From assembly GCA_002633005.1 (NCBI GenBank), contig NMRA01000004.1, positions 1 to 49,229 on the forward strand: a stretch of 49,229 bases of DNA, in the 5' to 3' direction. The notes beneath the pieces were generated by a model. That model was not told the DNA's origin and made no database searches. It worked only from the letters and a program-made list of their open reading frames with translations. Below are positions 23,301 to 32,121 of the stretch, one piece after another. The position numbers were made by a program, and so were the translations under genes. The first letter of the stretch is position 1, and each line of letters begins with the position of its first letter. This DNA comes from Phoronis australis (taxonomy: Eukaryota; Phoronida; Phoronidae).

Positions 23301-24788
23301 GTTCAGTGTTCTGAATTCAAGACTTTATGCATAAACACTCGCAGTATGGATATGGACTCTAACGTGTTCATGAATTTTGTTTTTCCTTGAGTTTGAATTT
23401 CTTGTTGAGAACACTGCATCAGTGTCATCTTGCTCATGTTGACCACTGACTTCTAGTGACCACTCACTTGTATTGAACACTCACTTGTATTGACTACTCA
23501 TTTCTACTGACCTTTCGCTTGTACAGACCAGTTGCTTGTACTGACTGCTCACTTGTACTGACCACTCGCCTGTACTGACCACTTGATTGTACTGACCACT
23601 AACTTTTACTGACCATAACTGGTTACCGATTGACATTGAGACTGCAGTATGCCATCTTGCAGTATAGTATTCTTTGTTTATTTACCTTTGTGTTGCATGA
23701 GTCTACAATAACGTGATCTGTTGTAGGGACTACACTGACTTTCTGGAGGACTTGGAAGAAGACCCTGACTTTAGGCAAAATGTTAACATTTACAAAGGTA
23801 AGATCATGTCATGGTGATTGTCATCATCCTGATAAGAGAATAGTGACAGTCACTTTCACTCTGAACTTCTTTTTTGGTTCTAGCTTCCTGTCAGTGAGAT
23901 AATAGTTTTTGTAGTAGAACCAATGAGTTTAGTTTTTGAGTACATATTCCATGTACCTTGAACTAGTTTTTGAATAAATGGGAGTTTTTCCGCAAGCAAT
24001 GGGGACTGATCACGGGGGACCTGTTACTCTTATTGCCACCTGGCTGTACCAGGAGGAACTTCTTTATTGCAGGTTGAATAGGGAAACATGTTTGACTTGA
24101 TGAAAAGTAGTGTATGTGGTTATACGTGATGTGTTCTAAACAAGTTGTATTGCCTGAAGAAGGCATTAGTATTCCATCCCACATGATCAGTTGACACATA
24201 TCTTCTTGTATCTCCCATTGGCTCCAAATTGTGATAGGACCTATTATTTTATCTTGTTGGCCTGTAGACATTATGATAAGCATAAGGAATGGTTTCGCAA
24301 TGTTCAGTCTGACTTACATTGATGATCTCCTTGGCTGTCTGATTCTATGTGCACAGTAAATACTTTCAACAGAGGACATGGCGGGGTTTGGTGGAAATTG
24401 TACTTTTATTGCATATGCCAAGTCTGTCTACTAAAAATTACTATCAAGAATGTTGAACTTCATTGGTTACAATTTTGTGGTATACAGCCGTCACAGATTC
24501 AACAAACTTTGAGCATATGCTGCAGCAGTATAGCAAGCCTTTGAAGAAATGGAAAAACAACATTTTAAACAGTAGTTTATGTTTTAAAGCATGAATCTTT
24601 ACTTTTTTGTGGAACATGCAGGTGATTACAATTACTTCCTTGTTTCAGACAACGCTAAGGTTACTGTAGAAACAGATGATAGTACAGATGAAGAGGATTT
24701 ACCCCAAATAAGCCTGCAGGAAATGTTAGAAGATTTGCATATATCCCACGATGCAACAGGGGAAGAGGGGTCAGCCATGATGGAGTGA
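11258..24788 (+). CDS. NMD3: NMD3, 60S ribosomal-subunit nuclear export adaptor (complete)
   Basis: Coding exons: 11258-11301, 14236-14370, 14666-14759, 15322-15402, 15950-16078, 16796-16886, 17621-17699, 17984-18080, 18627-18744, 20864-21015, 22215-22330, 22708-22890, 23727-23797, 24649-24788. They total 1530 bases, 509 residues plus TGA, close to the ~503 of human NMD3, with every phase matching. NMD3 binds nascent 60S subunits and bridges them to the exportin CRM1. Seen here: three zinc-type CxxC pairs (C17/C20, C32/C35, C55/C58) around PNPANMC; the family signature CDDCHRVEAKDFWKA from residue 140; a basic stretch KRNRKRKWK at 415-423 (nuclear import); an acidic region; and a leucine-rich export signal ISLQEMLEDLHI at 484-495. 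Exon copies at 19326-20282 are left out as an apparent assembly duplication. Four introns carry box C/D snoRNA-like genes. Confidence 0.95.
11397..12434 (-). repeat. Right arm of the long inverted repeat
   Basis: Reverse-complement partner of 9513-10570, inside NMD3 intron 1. Its outer end coincides with the N at 12435, so the true outer boundary on this side is uncertain. The 101-residue open frame at 11882-12187 belongs to this repeat and is not a gene. Confidence 0.85.
12638..13136. mobile_element. 499-bp MITE with CAGGGCTTGGAA termini and a 6-bp target duplication
   Basis: It begins CAGGGCTTGGAAT, ends with the reverse complement (ATTCCAAGCCCTG), and is flanked on both sides by ATATTT (12632-12637 and 13137-13142). 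The CAGGG start is hAT-like, but only six of the eight bases expected for hAT are duplicated. Internal sequence is rich in TTCCGCGG-type palindromes. The open frames inside (12580-12867, 12884-13144) show no recognisable domain. It lies in NMD3 intron 1. Confidence 0.7.
14236..14370 (+). CDS. NMD3: NMD3 exon 2 (zinc-binding CxxC region)
   Basis: Between TTTCAG and GAAAG|GTAAGT. It encodes residues 15-59 and holds all three N-terminal CxxC pairs and NPANMC. Confidence 0.95.
14666..14759 (+). CDS. NMD3: NMD3 exon 3
   Basis: Encodes YLQPPSMWIQAALESRELL and the following lysine-rich helix; donor GAG|GTATAT, phase 0. Confidence 0.95.
15322..15402 (+). CDS. NMD3: NMD3 exon 4
   Basis: 27 codons, VRLVDAGFVWTEPHSKR onward, almost unchanged from vertebrate NMD3. 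Confidence 0.95.
15950..16078 (+). CDS. NMD3: NMD3 exon 5
   Basis: 43 codons containing QQVFVVEFVI and CDDCHRVEAKDFWKALVQVR. Confidence 0.95.
16796..16886 (+). CDS. NMD3: NMD3 exon 6
   Basis: Encodes KKIFFYLEQLILKHKAH and SIKEMH; ends in phase 1 at CATG|GTGAG. Confidence 0.95.
17340..17432 (+). ncRNA. Box C/D snoRNA-like gene 1 (NMD3 intron 6)
   Basis: C box GTGATGT (17351-17357, last base off consensus), conserved block GGAATGGTTTCGC (17366-17378), D' box CTGA (17388-17391), guide TCCTTGGCTGG, D box CTGA (17418-17421). Flanking ATATGCA and TTGCATA can form the terminal stem. It is the most diverged member of the set and may be a pseudogene. Confidence 0.6.
17436..17530 (+). repeat. Two-copy direct repeat, about 54 bp
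   Basis: ACACAGTGTGTA followed by a GTTACAAGTTCATCATACAT block is present twice head to tail, just after snoRNA-like gene 1. Confidence 0.75.
17621..17699 (+). CDS. NMD3: NMD3 exon 7
   Basis: Encodes GLDFFFAQKGDARKMVDFL up to PCR; donor CG|GTAAGT. Confidence 0.95.
17984..18080 (+). CDS. NMD3: NMD3 exon 8 (first copy)
   Basis: Encodes YKASQKLISHDVHNNTYNYK to PLCK. A second copy at 19552-19648 differs by one silent base (CAC/CAT). Confidence 0.92.
18627..18744 (+). CDS. NMD3: NMD3 exon 9 (first copy)
   Basis: Encodes DSIVCLPPKLAQQLGNLGQI onward to DPQTTQ. The second copy at 20165-20282 is identical in protein. Confidence 0.92.
19016..19103 (+). ncRNA. Box C/D snoRNA-like gene 2 (NMD3 intron 9, first copy)
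   Basis: C box ATGATGA (19024-19030) is perfect; GGAATGGTTTCGC lies at 19040-19052, D' CTGA at 19062-19065, a C'-like TGCTGAT follows, then guide TCCTTGGCTGT (19081-19091) directly against D box CTGA (19092-19095). GTT before the C box and AAC after the D box can pair. The size of about 75-85 bases is right for a C/D snoRNA. Confidence 0.75.
19326..19383 (+). pseudogene. NMD3: NMD3 exon 10, truncated copy cut off by the N at 19384
   Basis: Encodes the start of exon 10 (AELSGSQFWRHPFNSICM) and stops at the N. The bases after the N would read an in-frame TGA immediately, so this copy cannot be part of a working transcript. See the intact exon at 20864-21015. Confidence 0.85.
19552..19648 (+). 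CDS. NMD3: NMD3 exon 8 (second, allelic-looking copy)
   Basis: Same protein as 17984-18080 with one silent change. Either this copy or the first belongs to the real gene. Confidence 0.6.
20165..20282 (+). CDS. NMD3: NMD3 exon 9 (second, allelic-looking copy)
   Basis: Same protein as 18627-18744; lies in the second half of the duplicated segment. Confidence 0.6.
20554..20641 (+). ncRNA. Box C/D snoRNA-like gene 2, duplicate copy
   Basis: Same as the element at 19016-19103, with C box ATGATGA at 20562-20568 and D box at 20630-20633. It lies in the second half of the apparent assembly duplication, so it is probably not an extra gene. Confidence 0.6.
20864..21015 (+). CDS. NMD3: NMD3 exon 10 (intact)
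   Basis: Encodes AELSGSQFWRHPFNSICM followed by PKQLVEYVVMDVEI and the helix up to SQR; donor AGG|GTGAGT. Confidence 0.93.
21637..21933 (+). repeat. 27-bp minisatellite, 11 units
   Basis: Eleven copies of GTTATGCACACAGTA-CYCTSTGTACAT. Because 27 is a multiple of three, it creates long open frames on both strands (four overlapping ones of 106-129 codons). They are an artefact of the repeat, not genes. It lies in NMD3 intron 10. Confidence 0.95.
21928..22012 (+). ncRNA. Box C/D snoRNA-like gene 3 (NMD3 intron 10)
   Basis: C box ATGATAA (21935-21941, or ATGATGA three bases earlier), GGAATGGTTTCGC (21948-21960), D' CTGA (21971-21974), C' TGATGA (21982-21987), guide CTCCTTGGCTGT, D CTGA (22001-22004). 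Nearly identical to gene 4 over about 70 bases. It starts where the 27-bp minisatellite ends. Confidence 0.75.
22215..22330 (+). CDS. NMD3: NMD3 exon 11
   Basis: Encodes HVLADVWVAKSSEMATSD and CRTHIGHLLMPGDLVMG; ends in phase 2. Confidence 0.95.
22708..22890 (+). CDS. NMD3: NMD3 exon 12 (basic region)
   Basis: Encodes FDMRSTNVNDVHFEKL, DRLPDVVLVKKSY and the basic KRNRKRKWK nuclear-import-type stretch. Confidence 0.95.
23438..23630 (+). repeat. Degenerate 17-20 bp tandem repeat
   Basis: About ten imperfect copies of TGACCACTCACTTGTAC in NMD3 intron 12. Confidence 0.75.
23727..23797 (+). CDS. NMD3: NMD3 exon 13
   Basis: Encodes DYTDFLEDLEEDPDFRQNVN, the acidic region; donor AAAG|GTAAGA. Confidence 0.95.
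24264..24352 (+). ncRNA. Box C/D snoRNA-like gene 4 (NMD3 intron 13)
   Basis: C box ATGATAA (24273-24279), GGAATGGTTTCGC, D' CTGA (24309-24312), C' TGATGA (24320-24325), guide CTCCTTGGCTGT, D CTGA (24339-24342). ACAT before the C box and ATGT after the D box allow a short terminal stem. Confidence 0.75.
24649..24788 (+). CDS. NMD3: NMD3 exon 14 and stop (export signal)
   Basis: Encodes the acidic TDDSTDEED stretch and the CRM1-type export signal ISLQEMLEDLHI, then ATGEEGSAMME and TGA at 24786-24788. Confidence 0.95.
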
Positions 24789-24866
24789 TTTGGAAGCCTT
24801 TCCTCAATGATGTACAATTGTTTTGGCAGTCTAAGGTTTTCCTGTCTGATTGTATGTGGTGGCTTG

Positions 24867-25050
24867 AATATGCCTCTACAACTTGACCTAGTTTGTACGT
24901 GGTGACTTTACAATGAATATGCCTCTACAACTTGACCTAGTTTGTACGTGGTGGCTTTACAATGAATATGCCTCTACAACTTGACCTAGTTTGTATGTGG
25001 TGGCTTTACAATGAATATGCCTGTATAACTTGACCTAGTTTGTATGTGTA
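24867..25050 (+). repeat. 49-bp tandem repeat, about 4 units, in the NMD3 3' UTR region
   Basis: AATATGCCTCTACAACTTGA starts at 24867, 24916, 24965 and 25014 (exact 49-base steps), beginning 79 bases after the NMD3 stop. It probably lies in the 3' UTR. Possible poly(A) signals downstream are ATTAAA at 25273 and AATAAA at 25635; neither is decisive. Confidence 0.85.
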
Positions 25051-26790
25051 ATGGCATTGGCTGTTATCATGTGTAATAATCTAAAAATTAGATTATATTG
25101 CAGAAATGTAACTCGAAGTTAAATTTATGTGTTTGCTGATGGCATGAATATATACATTGATACACATAATGTTTTATTCCCCGGGAACAGCCTTCAAATG
25201 GGTTTTTGCTATTGTGGGTGTATCCAGTATCCAGATAGAACTTGCAATGCTTTAGCAACACAAAAAACATGAATTAAATTCACAAAACTCAAATGATACA
25301 TGACACAGCTTTTTCACACCATACTGAGTCACTGGTAGAAAACAGCAAACAAAGAATCGCTGACAGCAGTAGTTCGTGGGAGGATAGGAGCGGTTGTTGA
25401 AAAACAAGATTGGGCTCTTTACTGAAGATTCACTTCAACATCAATTCCTAAAGGGTTTTTCAGATTTCGTAAAAATAGTGTTCTTTGCTTTTGAAAGTCA
25501 AATGATATTTATTACTTCGACCTGCGTGGAGTTGTACTGAAGCAAGTTTTTTCAAGGTTAGCTAATAATTGGCTCGGAATTGAAAAATCGGAGATTCCAG
25601 CATTATCATGTTGATAAAAATCGAGTGCAACGAAAATAAAGATTAAAAAGAATGTCGAGCACTGGTACCGTGTGGCACGGGATGTCCGGGTGTTGTGTAG
25701 CATAACTCATCTTGGGGAATTGAAACTTCCTCAATGTATTGACTATCGAGTTCTGCTATACTTTTGTACAAGTTCAGCTATTATAATAAATTTTAAAAAA
25801 TTACCATGCTGTAACCTGAAAGAACCTGAGTTGTTATTTTCTCCCGCCGCAATTCTGAAAATTTCTTGGGGTTTTGGTCATTGGATAGTCCGTCTTACTC
25901 CCACTGCTGGGTTCCTGTCTGACATAGTATGCATGCTTAATGAGCGACTCTATATTGTTACCTCCAAAGAACAGCGAAGTCCAGATGCGCCTATGACAAT
26001 TAACCGGTATGTGTAATTGGCGAAGGTCGGGAGGAGATGAAAGTGGTGGGGATAAGAGGGGTGTTGGAAATTTGGGCCGACCAAGCGACGCCCCGTGACA
26101 CATGGGTCATTTTTCATTATTAAAATGACCCCGGATAGTTTTTTCAACATATGAAGTGGTCTAAATTTAATGTAAAAAGTTTCAACCCATGAAAAAAATG
26201 ACCCCACGTTCGCGAAAATTTGTCCTCATTCTCCCAGCAACAGGGGGTTGGAATAAGAAAACATGATACCCGCAATAGCAATAGGGGATCTTTCAACGTG
26301 GCGATACGCGGATGTTAGTGTCTGTGCATAGGGGCGACCTCCTCGGGGGGTGGGCAACTTGGCGTGGGTTGGTTATCGAAGAATAAAACCATCGAGGAGT
26401 GGTGATCTGGAGCAAGTGGCAATTAGCCGATTCTAAGCCGGAGACTGGCGGGGAAAGGTGGCAACTGCTCACCTGGGGGGCTGANGGGTGGGTGGGGGCA
26501 AGGAGGCGTAAACGGGGGAGCAAGGAACAGAGCCTTGGTCGACTTGATGAGGGGACCCATGGGTCAACTTTTCACCGGGTCACAATGCTATTCCGGCAGT
26601 AGTGTATCGATACGGGCAAATCACAATCGAGGTCCATATTCGGTGGCCACTTTTGGTGAAAAATGGGTGTCATACAACTGTAAAAGTTGGGTTATTTTAA
26701 AGTACCATCATCCCAGGTTTGTAATCTAAAATATTTTTGCACAAGAACCACCGAATAAAATTTTGTGGCCTAATGCATCGCTGTTGTATA
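25051..26790. other. Intergenic stretch after NMD3, nothing coding recognised
   Basis: Short open frames on both strands show no homology or splice support. 26020-26560 is unusually G/C-rich with repeated ATGACCCC-like words and contains the N at 26485, so base quality may be poor there. Confidence 0.5.
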
Positions 26791-27637
26791 AAAGGGTACG
26801 TACACTGCAACTTGTGGTCACAGCCCACTTCTACCATGCAAAAATTTATAAGGTAGCTGTAAATTTCATAAACTCTTGATCGAATTGAAGAAGTATCACA
26901 TACTACAGTAAGAAAAGTTATTACCGTGCTGATCAAGTTGTTCTAGATGATGATACATTGCATATCTTACCACAGTATAATGATAACTTCTTCTCTTGCA
27001 ATATGATTCTTACAAAAAGAAAATGACAAGTAACTACTTTTTTCAAAAACTTTATTGGTGCTATTTGCCTAGTTTTCAACACATTCACCAGTTGATCAAA
27101 ATAGTTTAAGTAATGCTAGGCCCAGTGTTCAACTTGTAAACAGTAAAAAATGGTATTGGTTGGGGGTACGTACACTACGCAAAGTCAATCAACGTCAAAT
27201 TTTGACTAAGTTACAAATGTATGGGATGATCTCGAGCTATGGGCTGCCTCTACTAGTTGTTTTGTTGCAAATTTTCTTGAGAGATAGAGAACCTGCCTCT
27301 GCAACATCAGTTGTCACATGACGTGTCTTCTAGGATGTTACTAGCCAAGTCCTGTGTGGCATTTATTGCCCACAAGTTTAATAATGTCCATTGTTTTTTG
27401 CCAGACTGGATGCATTCTGGAAATATCAGTATTGTTCTTGAGAACAGCAGTATGTAAAAATACTTGTGGGTAATACTTTATGGCACAGAGGTTGAAGGTA
27501 CGTACTCTACACAGGGGTACGCACACCACATTTCAATGACTTGTCAGCTTTACAAAAAATACTCAGAATCTACTGAGAGTTCATTTACCAAATCTATTCG
27601 AAGAGGACAAAATTAATAAAAAGTACAGCATAAATTT

Positions 27638-30396
27638 CAGTGGCGGATCTACGGGGGGGTTCAGGGGGTTTAAACCCCCCTCGGGGGGGCACCACCAACG
27701 TGTGTAAAGCCCAAGTAAACCAACTTGCAAAAATTAAAGAAACATCTCCAGCAAAACAAAAACGGCACCACCATCGTGTGTAAAGCCCAAGTAAACCAAC
27801 TTGGAAAAAATGAGGGGGGGGTTCAATCTGAAAATATATTTCTTGCATTGGTCATTGCTGTTATGAAAATCAACGCGTTTCGAGTCTTCGTGGCTCATCG
27901 GCAAAAGCCCGGAGATCAATTGTGCGCGCTTCCGACGACACTTCTGAAGTAGCCAATCATTTTAGATGGATCCACCGCTGAAAGAGCAGCTCTATAGCTG
28001 ATTTTTTAGGTAACTAGCTTCTTTACTCTAAGGTATGTTTTTGGTTTGATTAGGGGAAATACTGTGGTGCCGCAACCCTGATATTCAGGCGAATTGACGT
28101 GCAACGTTTTTACCTAATCTGCCATGCCGTGTCATCCTATTACACCCCACACGTTTGTAACTCGAATTTGACTGGTGTATAATAAAGTTGTCTTGCGCAA
28201 TATCATACAGTGTACATGTACATGTAATACTTTTGAAAAAAAAAACTCGTTTTCCGAAGAATTGCTTGTGGCGGGCGCCGTGGTCTGGTCGCGAGTCTGT
28301 TTGAAGATGCACTCTAACAAGTTATGTCTATACAAGGAATGACCAAGGGGGCACTCACATTGACAAAATGAACCGCATTCGCGAACAGTGTACAGTACCA
28401 GAAATTGCGGGGAGGTTGCATTTTCACAACAAAGTTTTGCGGGACTCGTGCGATGTTCAATGGGCCCCCTAAGGAGCCCTAGTGCCGACCTCAACACCTA
28501 CCGTCTTTCTACCTGCAATAAGCACCACTGTCGTTTTCTATACTGGGAATTTCCGCAGAAAGGCCCACCCGACGAAACGTCCATGCCCATGGGCATTTAT
28601 TTGATGTTAGTACTTCGGGTTTCAAGCGTTCAGACATTGGGACGTTTATTTCTAAGATTGCAAGAGATGTAAATGGGTCCTGGGATACATCGTCAAGGTT
28701 TGAAGTAGTCCATGATGAGCGGATCAAATTTAGTTGCGCAAGCTGAAAGTTTTTTTGAATGGACTTGGTAACCTCAGGGGGCTTAGTGCCAACTGAGTTG
28801 CGAAACGAGATGCTGACGTTGTGGAGGCGTACAAGTTCATTGACACAGCAGTTGAGGAAGTGCAAGCTTTGGGAACAAACGTGGAAGATGTCTGGGTAGA
28901 ATGGTTCTAAGAGCAGCAAACCATTGGAGTGTACAGATTCCTCGACAGTCTAGACAACAGAAAGATAGGACCAACATTTCTGGAGAAACACCCAGGTAAT
29001 AAGTTATAATTATACACAGTTTGTAATAATGTCGGTTTTTATGCTTCTGTACAATGAAAACGAAATAGAAATTGTTTTTGGACATGCCAAATTTACCCAG
29101 TACAGCAGAGGGTCTACGAGCGCACAGAAACTGATACTGGTTTGTATTTCCACTTGAGTCTATCTGCTTCATATCTAAAATCTTATTTCACGTAGAGCGT
29201 AGTTAAATCTGTTCTCAATACTTGTTTCTTCCAGTTAATACTACAGAACGGTGCGAAAACCCTTCCTAGACAACCTCTCGCAGCAGTTGACCCCCAGATG
29301 TGTAAACTACACATATGAGCAACCACTGGGGATTAAAAAGACTCTAGAGAGAAGTTTTCAATTCAAGGTTTTTGCGAAGTGCGCTTTAGGTCTCGCGACG
29401 GACCAGGCCAGCTTGATTTGTGTAGATATCGAGTTTCAGTGTACTTCTGGTCCCTCGGTGAACTAGTCTTGTGATGTTTTTTACCAAAGTGTGCTTTGTA
29501 AATCTATTTATCTCAGCTAGTACTGTTTGGTCCCGCGACAGATCGACTATTTTTATAGGGATAATAAGCACAGGTGTACTTTTGGTATCGTGACGGACCA
29601 GGCCAGAGTTTTTGTGTACTCTCAGTGTACATCTGGTCCCTCTGCGAACTGCTCCTGTATATCTTTTCACCACGGAGTAGGCCTACAGAGTGCTTTGGTT
29701 TCGTGAAACTGTTTTCAGATGATTTGTTTCCTGATACATTTGACGTTTTTCAATTGTTGTCAACGTGATTCAGCTTAATAAAGTGATACTTAATTGTTTA
29801 TTGTCGCTTTTAATAATAGACTATGAGCTGAGAGCACCATCGTTCGCCAGTTTTTCTGGTAACGAGACAGAACACATGTTTATTTCCGGACTAACAGTAC
29901 AGGTCTTCGTTCTTAAACAGCTTGAGGCTGTTGCGATCATCTGATAATCAAGTTTTTACGCCCCGTCGGTGCTCCTTATGCTCTTGAATATTTGGTAGTT
30001 GTCTAAACCCCTGTATACACACCACACTTTATCGTATGCCGCTAAAAGGTGTGTGTAAGCAGATGTTCCAACAAAAATTTTTGCTGGTGGTGTGACTCAT
30101 ACCCAGATGTGCTCAAATATGGTTTCACGAAACTTATGAGCGAAGTTCATGTGACGAAATCGAGAAGGATTTTTAATTATCTTAAGAAAAAATCCAGGGA
30201 CATCTTAAGTGCCAGAAACGTACCAGGATGCATGGAAATTTCACTCTTTGGCTACAAAAACAAAAAAGCTGTCTTACACGGGAAGGGGGTTTACCCCTCC
30301 CGACCTCCGCCCCCCCCCGCTCGACGCCACGCGCCTCGGACTCGACCTTTGCGGGAATCCTAAACCCCCCTTACTGAAAACGTAGATCCGCCACTG
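27638..30396 (+). mobile_element. hAT-type DNA transposon, 2.76 kb, decayed
   Basis: Perfect 16-bp terminal inverted repeats CAGTGGCGGATCTACG at 27638 and 30381-30396, a classic hAT terminus, each followed by a G-rich (reverse: C-rich) tract. The 8-base flanks (ATAAATTT, ATGTGTAT) agree at only four positions, so the target duplication is decayed or absent. The element splits one unit of the surrounding repeat array: its left and right flanks align to consecutive parts of the unit at 30610-30790. Inside lies a broken transposase on the plus strand. Confidence 0.75.
28795..29420 (+). pseudogene. hAT transposase remnant (P52rIPK/ZMYM-type)
   Basis: Plus-strand fragments in different frames match the middle of hAT transposases of the 52-kDa-repressor-like group: first AKRDADVVEAYKFIDTAVEE with ALGTNVEDVW (~28800-28905), then a PRQSRQQ..RTNISGETP segment (~28945-28995), then, after a gap bounded by GTAATA and TTCCAG that may be an intron, YYRTVRKPFLDNLSQQL (~29240-29290). 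In-frame stops and frame changes separate them. No intact C-terminal dimerisation region was found, so it is not functional. Confidence 0.65.
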
Positions 30397-31789
30397 ATGT
30401 GTATATCTGTCTGTCATTCTTTGAAAACAGGCACATGTAAAAATATAGGCTGGCGTACGTACACTACACAAATGCTAATATTTCACTCAAAACAAATGCA
30501 TTTGTAGTTAACACCCTCTCCACTAACCTAGCATTTTTAATAGAGGAAACTGTCTGTGAGAAATGTTGCATACTTACCGTGTAAGATTTTTGTTTCATGG
30601 TATTTGTTCACATCGAGGTACGTACGCTACACAGAGGTACGTACACTACATTTCAATGTCAAGTCAGGTTTGTAACTAAATAAAGAATTAGTTGATTCAC
30701 TAAATCAATTCAAAGAGAAAAAATAAAAAGCACAACGTTCATGTGCAAAGTCTGCCATAGTTTGAACATAGGCACAAATTAAAATATGGGCATACACTAC
30801 ACAAATGCTAAATTATATTTCACTCAAAACAAATGTATTTGCAATAAAAACCCTTTTAACCTAACATTTTAAGGAAGGAAACTCTACGACCAATGTTGCT
30901 CACTTACCAAGTGATATTTTAATTTCATGGCATTTGTAAACATGGGGGTTTGTACACTATAAAAGGGGGTACGTGCACTATCACTGTTTCTGCATCACAT
31001 GGTAACATGGTGATAATAAGCATCATGTTGCTATTTAAAAGGCAATAATTTAATTTTCAATGACCCTTTGTGTTATTGAATTCCACATGGGGGTACGTAC
31101 ACTACATTTTGTTAGCTTTTTGGCCCATTTTCAACATAGCAGAACCCAGTCAATATTCAAACTTTTGTTTTGTTTAGATATTGAATAATTCGCTGTGTTG
31201 CCTAGGCTAACATATTTTGCAGTTCTTTTTATTACAGAGTGTGAACTTTAGTTTTTAACCTTCTTTACAGTAGGTGAGGGTTAGAACATATTAGAAACAC
31301 AGAATTTACAATTTTTTTAAAGAGTGCCTGTTTCATGGTGAACCCTACCATTTCTCAGTGATTAAGCACACCTTCAGTTCATCTAAGTGATTCTGAAAGT
31401 GACTCAAGTTATTCCAGGTCATATCAAAGCAATTGCTTACTTAATAAAATAAATTTCTTTTCTACTGTTGACAGTTGATAATTTTAATTTTTAAAATGGC
31501 CACTCGTAACGCTAAAAATGCATGAAATTCGTAGACAACTGAATACGTGCACAAAATTTCTCAAACAAAGTTGTCCGATTTTAATGATTCTTTTTTCAAT
31601 TTGCTCAACTAAATAACTCTTTGCATATGAGATTCAGTTGAAATTTTGTAACTTACCAAAAAAATTATTTTAGACCGTAACACACTCAACTCTCGAATAT
31701 GGACCTTGATTGACAATAGTTTTGAAACAAATTCCTAGTTCTTTAAGTCTACTAGAAGTGCTGCCATCTATTTTCACAGGACTATAATA

Positions 31790-31850
31790 GCTCTTATCGC
31801 GCATGCGTTAAAGTTCGCCAGCTGCCAGCAGTTGAGTGTTTTGTTTTTCA
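31790..31850 (+). promoter_or_regulatory. Candidate promoter of the GGT7-like gene (NRF1-type site)
   Basis: GCGCATGCG at about 31799-31807 is the core of an NRF1 palindrome (TGCGCATGCGCA), a common element of TATA-less animal promoters. It lies 240 bases before the candidate first coding exon in a locally more GC-rich stretch. Confidence 0.35.
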
Positions 31851-32048
31851 ATGGTGTTGGTATAAATTTGCTACTAATGGAAGTTGTATTCAGTAAGTAG
31901 GCCGATTCTGTGTTACGATATGGCTTAAGATAACTTTTATTTCAGATGCAGTAGATTATATGCAAATCTCAACTCTGACAGGCTAAAGCGCTGCGCCAAA
32001 CCCTACCTAACTCGCGCTGTTCACAGCACAGAAGCACATCAGACGACA

Positions 32049-32121
32049 ATGACCGTGCCTGGCAATGCGGTCAGTCAGCTCAATGTCTTTATAAATGAAA
32101 ACAACATGTTGTGTGCTTGTG
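32049..32121 (+). CDS. Candidate first coding exon of the GGT7-like gene
   Basis: ATG at 32049 opens 24 codons and ends in phase 1 at TGTG|GTAACG, which would join correctly to 35283. The evidence is only phase, position after the NRF1-type site and an open frame; the donor is weak and there is no sequence similarity. The alternative is a start at the in-frame ATG near 35337. Confidence 0.25.

Larger units (their letters stand above)
26790..31105 (+). repeat. Degenerate array carrying GGTACGTACACTAC motifs
   Basis: The motif or close variants occur near 26796, 27166, 27497, 27516, 30454, 30618, 30637, 30785, 30946, 30969 and 31093, always on the same strand. With the inserted hAT element removed, the spacing is often near 165 bases or a multiple. 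Between motifs, text such as CACAAATGCTAA-TTTCACTCAAAAC recurs. This suggests an old tandem satellite. No coding role is seen. Confidence 0.6.
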
